A DNA stretch of 64,000 nt from Pseudomonas sp. LS.1a (GTDB taxonomy: Bacteria > Pseudomonadota > Gammaproteobacteria > Pseudomonadales > Pseudomonadaceae). Below are positions 62,854-64,000 of the stretch, piece by piece. The stretch is taken from NCBI RefSeq assembly GCF_022533585.1, contig NZ_CP092827.1:1466001-1530000 (forward strand). Direction: 5' to 3'. Each line of letters starts with the position of its first letter. The stretch's first letter is position 1. The translations under genes were made by a program, and so were the position numbers. The notes under the pieces were generated by a model. It had not been told where the DNA came from and made no database searches. It worked only from the letters and a program-made list of their open reading frames with translations.

Positions 62854-62970
62854 GGGCCGCTTTGCGCCCCTTCGCGGGCGCGCCCGCTCCCACAGGTATA
62901 TTACTGCCCTTGAGATTTGTGGTGTGCCTGTGGGAGCGGGCAAGCCCGCGAAGGGGCGCGAAGCGGCCCC
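62854..62970. repeat. REP inverted pair with extended arms (30-nt spacer)
   Basis: Arms 62854-62896 and 62927-62970. Cores differ (GCGCGC versus GCTTGC read from the same side). Flanking GGGGGCCGC / GCGGCCCC extends the symmetry. Confidence 0.9.
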
Positions 62971-62998
62971 AAAAAAACTGAAATTCGTAGGAGTCGTC

Positions 62999-63889
62999 AT
63001 GGACGCTCGCTTGATTGCTTTCCTGGACCGCGCCGAATCGGTACTGGCGCGCCTCGAACCCCTGTTGCCGGCAACACGTCCGAACATCGACTGGGCCACC
63101 ACCCTGGCCGCGCGCTGGCAGCGCGATGGCCGCAGCGGCTACCTGCTGCCGCTGGAAGTGAGCCTGGACATCCGCCTCAGCGACCTGATCGGCGTCGACC
63201 AGCAGCGTGACCAGTTGGGCCGCAACACCCACCAGTTCATCAACGGCATGCCGGCCAACCATGCACTGCTGTGGGGCTCGCGCGGTACCGGCAAGTCGTC
63301 GCTGGTACGTGCCCTGTTGGCCGAGCACGCGGGCGCCGGCCTGCGCCTGATCGAAATCGAACGCGACCACCTGGCCGACCTGCCACGTGTAGTCGAGCAG
63401 CTGCAGAAGCTGCCGCAGCGCTTCATCCTGTTCTGCGACGATCTGTCGTTCGAAGCCGGGGAGGGCGACTACCGGGTGCTCAAGAGCGTGCTCGACGGCT
63501 CGCTGGAGCAGGCCCCGGACAATGTGCTGCTGTACGCCACCTCCAACCGCCGCCACCTGGTGCCGGAGAAGGAGAGCGACAACGAGAACTGGAAGCGGGT
63601 GGACGGCGAACTGCACCCCAGCGAAGCGGTGGAAGACAAGATTGCCCTGTCCGATCGTTTTGGCCTGTGGCTGTCGTTCTACCCCTTTACCCAGGAGCAC
63701 TTCCTGAATGTGGTCGAGCACTGGATCGGCCAGCTTGCGCAATCTGCCGGGTTGGCCTGGCAGCGCAGTGAAGCACTCGACATCCTCGCCGTGCGCTGGG
63801 CCACCGGCCGCGGTAACCGTAATGGCCGTTGTGCCTATCAGTTCGCCCGCTACTGGGTCGGGCTGCAATTGCTGGAGCAAAATAAATGA
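62999..63889 (+). CDS. DUF815-family AAA ATPase
   Basis: 296 aa. Walker A GSRGTGKS (93-100), Walker B-like FILFCDDLSF (D147-D148), sensor-1-like TSNRRHLV, and a C-terminal helical region. DUF815 (YcjX/YbbH-like nucleoside-triphosphatase) function is unknown. Start ATG at 62999 with AGGAG 6 nt upstream. The following GAF gene starts in an ATGA overlap with its stop. Confidence 0.9.
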   Translation: MDARLIAFLDRAESVLARLEPLLPATRPNIDWATTLAARWQRDGRSGYLLPLEVSLDIRLSDLIGVDQQRDQLGRNTHQFINGMPANHALLWGSRGTGKSSLVRALLAEHAGAGLRLIEIERDHLADLPRVVEQLQKLPQRFILFCDDLSFEAGEGDYRVLKSVLDGSLEQAPDNVLLYATSNRRHLVPEKESDNENWKRVDGELHPSEAVEDKIALSDRFGLWLSFYPFTQEHFLNVVEHWIGQLAQSAGLAWQRSEALDILAVRWATGRGNRNGRCAYQFARYWVGLQLLEQNK

Positions 63890-64000
63890 TCGACCTCAAT
63901 GCCAGTGGCGCCGGCCTCGACGGCTACAACCTGCTGGCGGCGCAAGTGCAGGCGCTGTTTGCCGACGAGCGTGACTTCATCGCCAATGCCGCGCAGTTTT
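63886..64000 (+). CDS. GAF-domain protein, possibly free-methionine-(R)-sulfoxide reductase (3' end outside window)
   Basis: Partial, 38 codons: MIDLNASGAGLDGYNLLAAQ, then an acidic helix and NAAQF. The start matches small GAF proteins of the YebR/fRMsr type, but the catalytic cysteines lie beyond the window, so the assignment is weak. Its ATG overlaps the DUF815 stop by 4 bp, so the two are co-translated. Confidence 0.6.
   Translation, partial: MIDLNASGAGLDGYNLLAAQVQALFADERDFIANAAQF

Noticed and set aside
5703..62970. The many short palindromic repeats as a CRISPR array
   Set aside because: They are dispersed one locus at a time in spacers, in inverted pairs, with no regular spacers and no cas genes.

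Overview
The window looks like a chromosomal segment of a Pseudomonas putida-group bacterium. It is GC-rich, its genes are almost all recognisable pseudomonad core genes (pyrF, folE, prmB, aroC, earP-efp, ohr/ohrR, deaD, tpm, htpX, alaA, msrB), and its spacers are filled with copies of the roughly 35-bp REP palindrome typical of that group (core GCGGGTAAACCCGC with a CTCCCACAGG tail). No phage, insertion sequence, integrase, CRISPR array or plasmid gene is visible. Taxonomy is inferred from gene content and repeats, not from a marker search.

Layout. 1-3355 (minus) is the promoter-distal end of a surface-polysaccharide cluster: wecB and wecC make UDP-ManNAcA, followed by a methyltransferase with a coiled-coil tail that runs off the window. 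A 688-bp A+T-richer spacer separates this from comEA, a DUF2897 membrane peptide, pyrF and a WecH-like acyltransferase. 7-16 kb holds an NADPH oxidoreductase, an SDR, a divergent MFS exporter / MocR regulator pair, an HBM-type chemoreceptor, BenE and a GST. 16-24.9 kb carries a thioredoxin-fold GST, folE, an Smr protein, an isochorismatase-like protein, prmB, a coiled-coil membrane protein, a hydrolase, aroC, an MFS transporter and an acireductone dioxygenase-like cupin. 25-36 kb mixes small unknowns with an ankyrin protein, a ZIP transporter, an LtaS-like sulfatase-fold enzyme, RraB, a cytochrome c, a glutamine amidotransferase, CorA, PlsC and a crotonase. tRNA-Ser(GGA) lies at 36.17 kb.

36.4-49.5 kb contains a TonB receptor, an MFS exporter, an SDR/LysR divergent pair, a GreA/B-like protein, earP-efp (the arginine-rhamnosylation translation-factor pair), the ohr/ohrR peroxide module, a LysR/TauE divergent pair in which tauE is frameshifted twice, and another LysR next to a DUF1127 protein. 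49.7-64 kb contains a YcaQ-like glycosylase, a class II DAHP synthase, a spermidine-synthase-fold protein, deaD with a long structured leader, a DOPA-dioxygenase homologue, tpm, htpX, alaA, msrB-gpx, a hybrid histidine kinase, a DUF815 AAA ATPase and the start of a GAF protein that may reduce free methionine sulfoxide. Oxidant defence recurs (ohr, ohrR, msrB, gpx, possibly the GAF protein).

I did not find an obvious multi-gene undescribed system. The most structured unexplained signal is in the spacers. About 25 REP loci occur in 64 kb. In 16 inverted pairs the two arms are separated by either 29-30 nt (13 pairs) or exactly 12 nt (3 pairs). The 30-nt spacers share a weak dyad, and about half the pairs carry matching core variants in both arms. 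Other points to follow up are enzymes with a substituted key residue (acireductone dioxygenase-like, isochorismatase-like), two mutually exclusive hairpins in the deaD leader, the methyltransferase/coiled-coil protein, and two short -1 shifts at G-runs in tauE.
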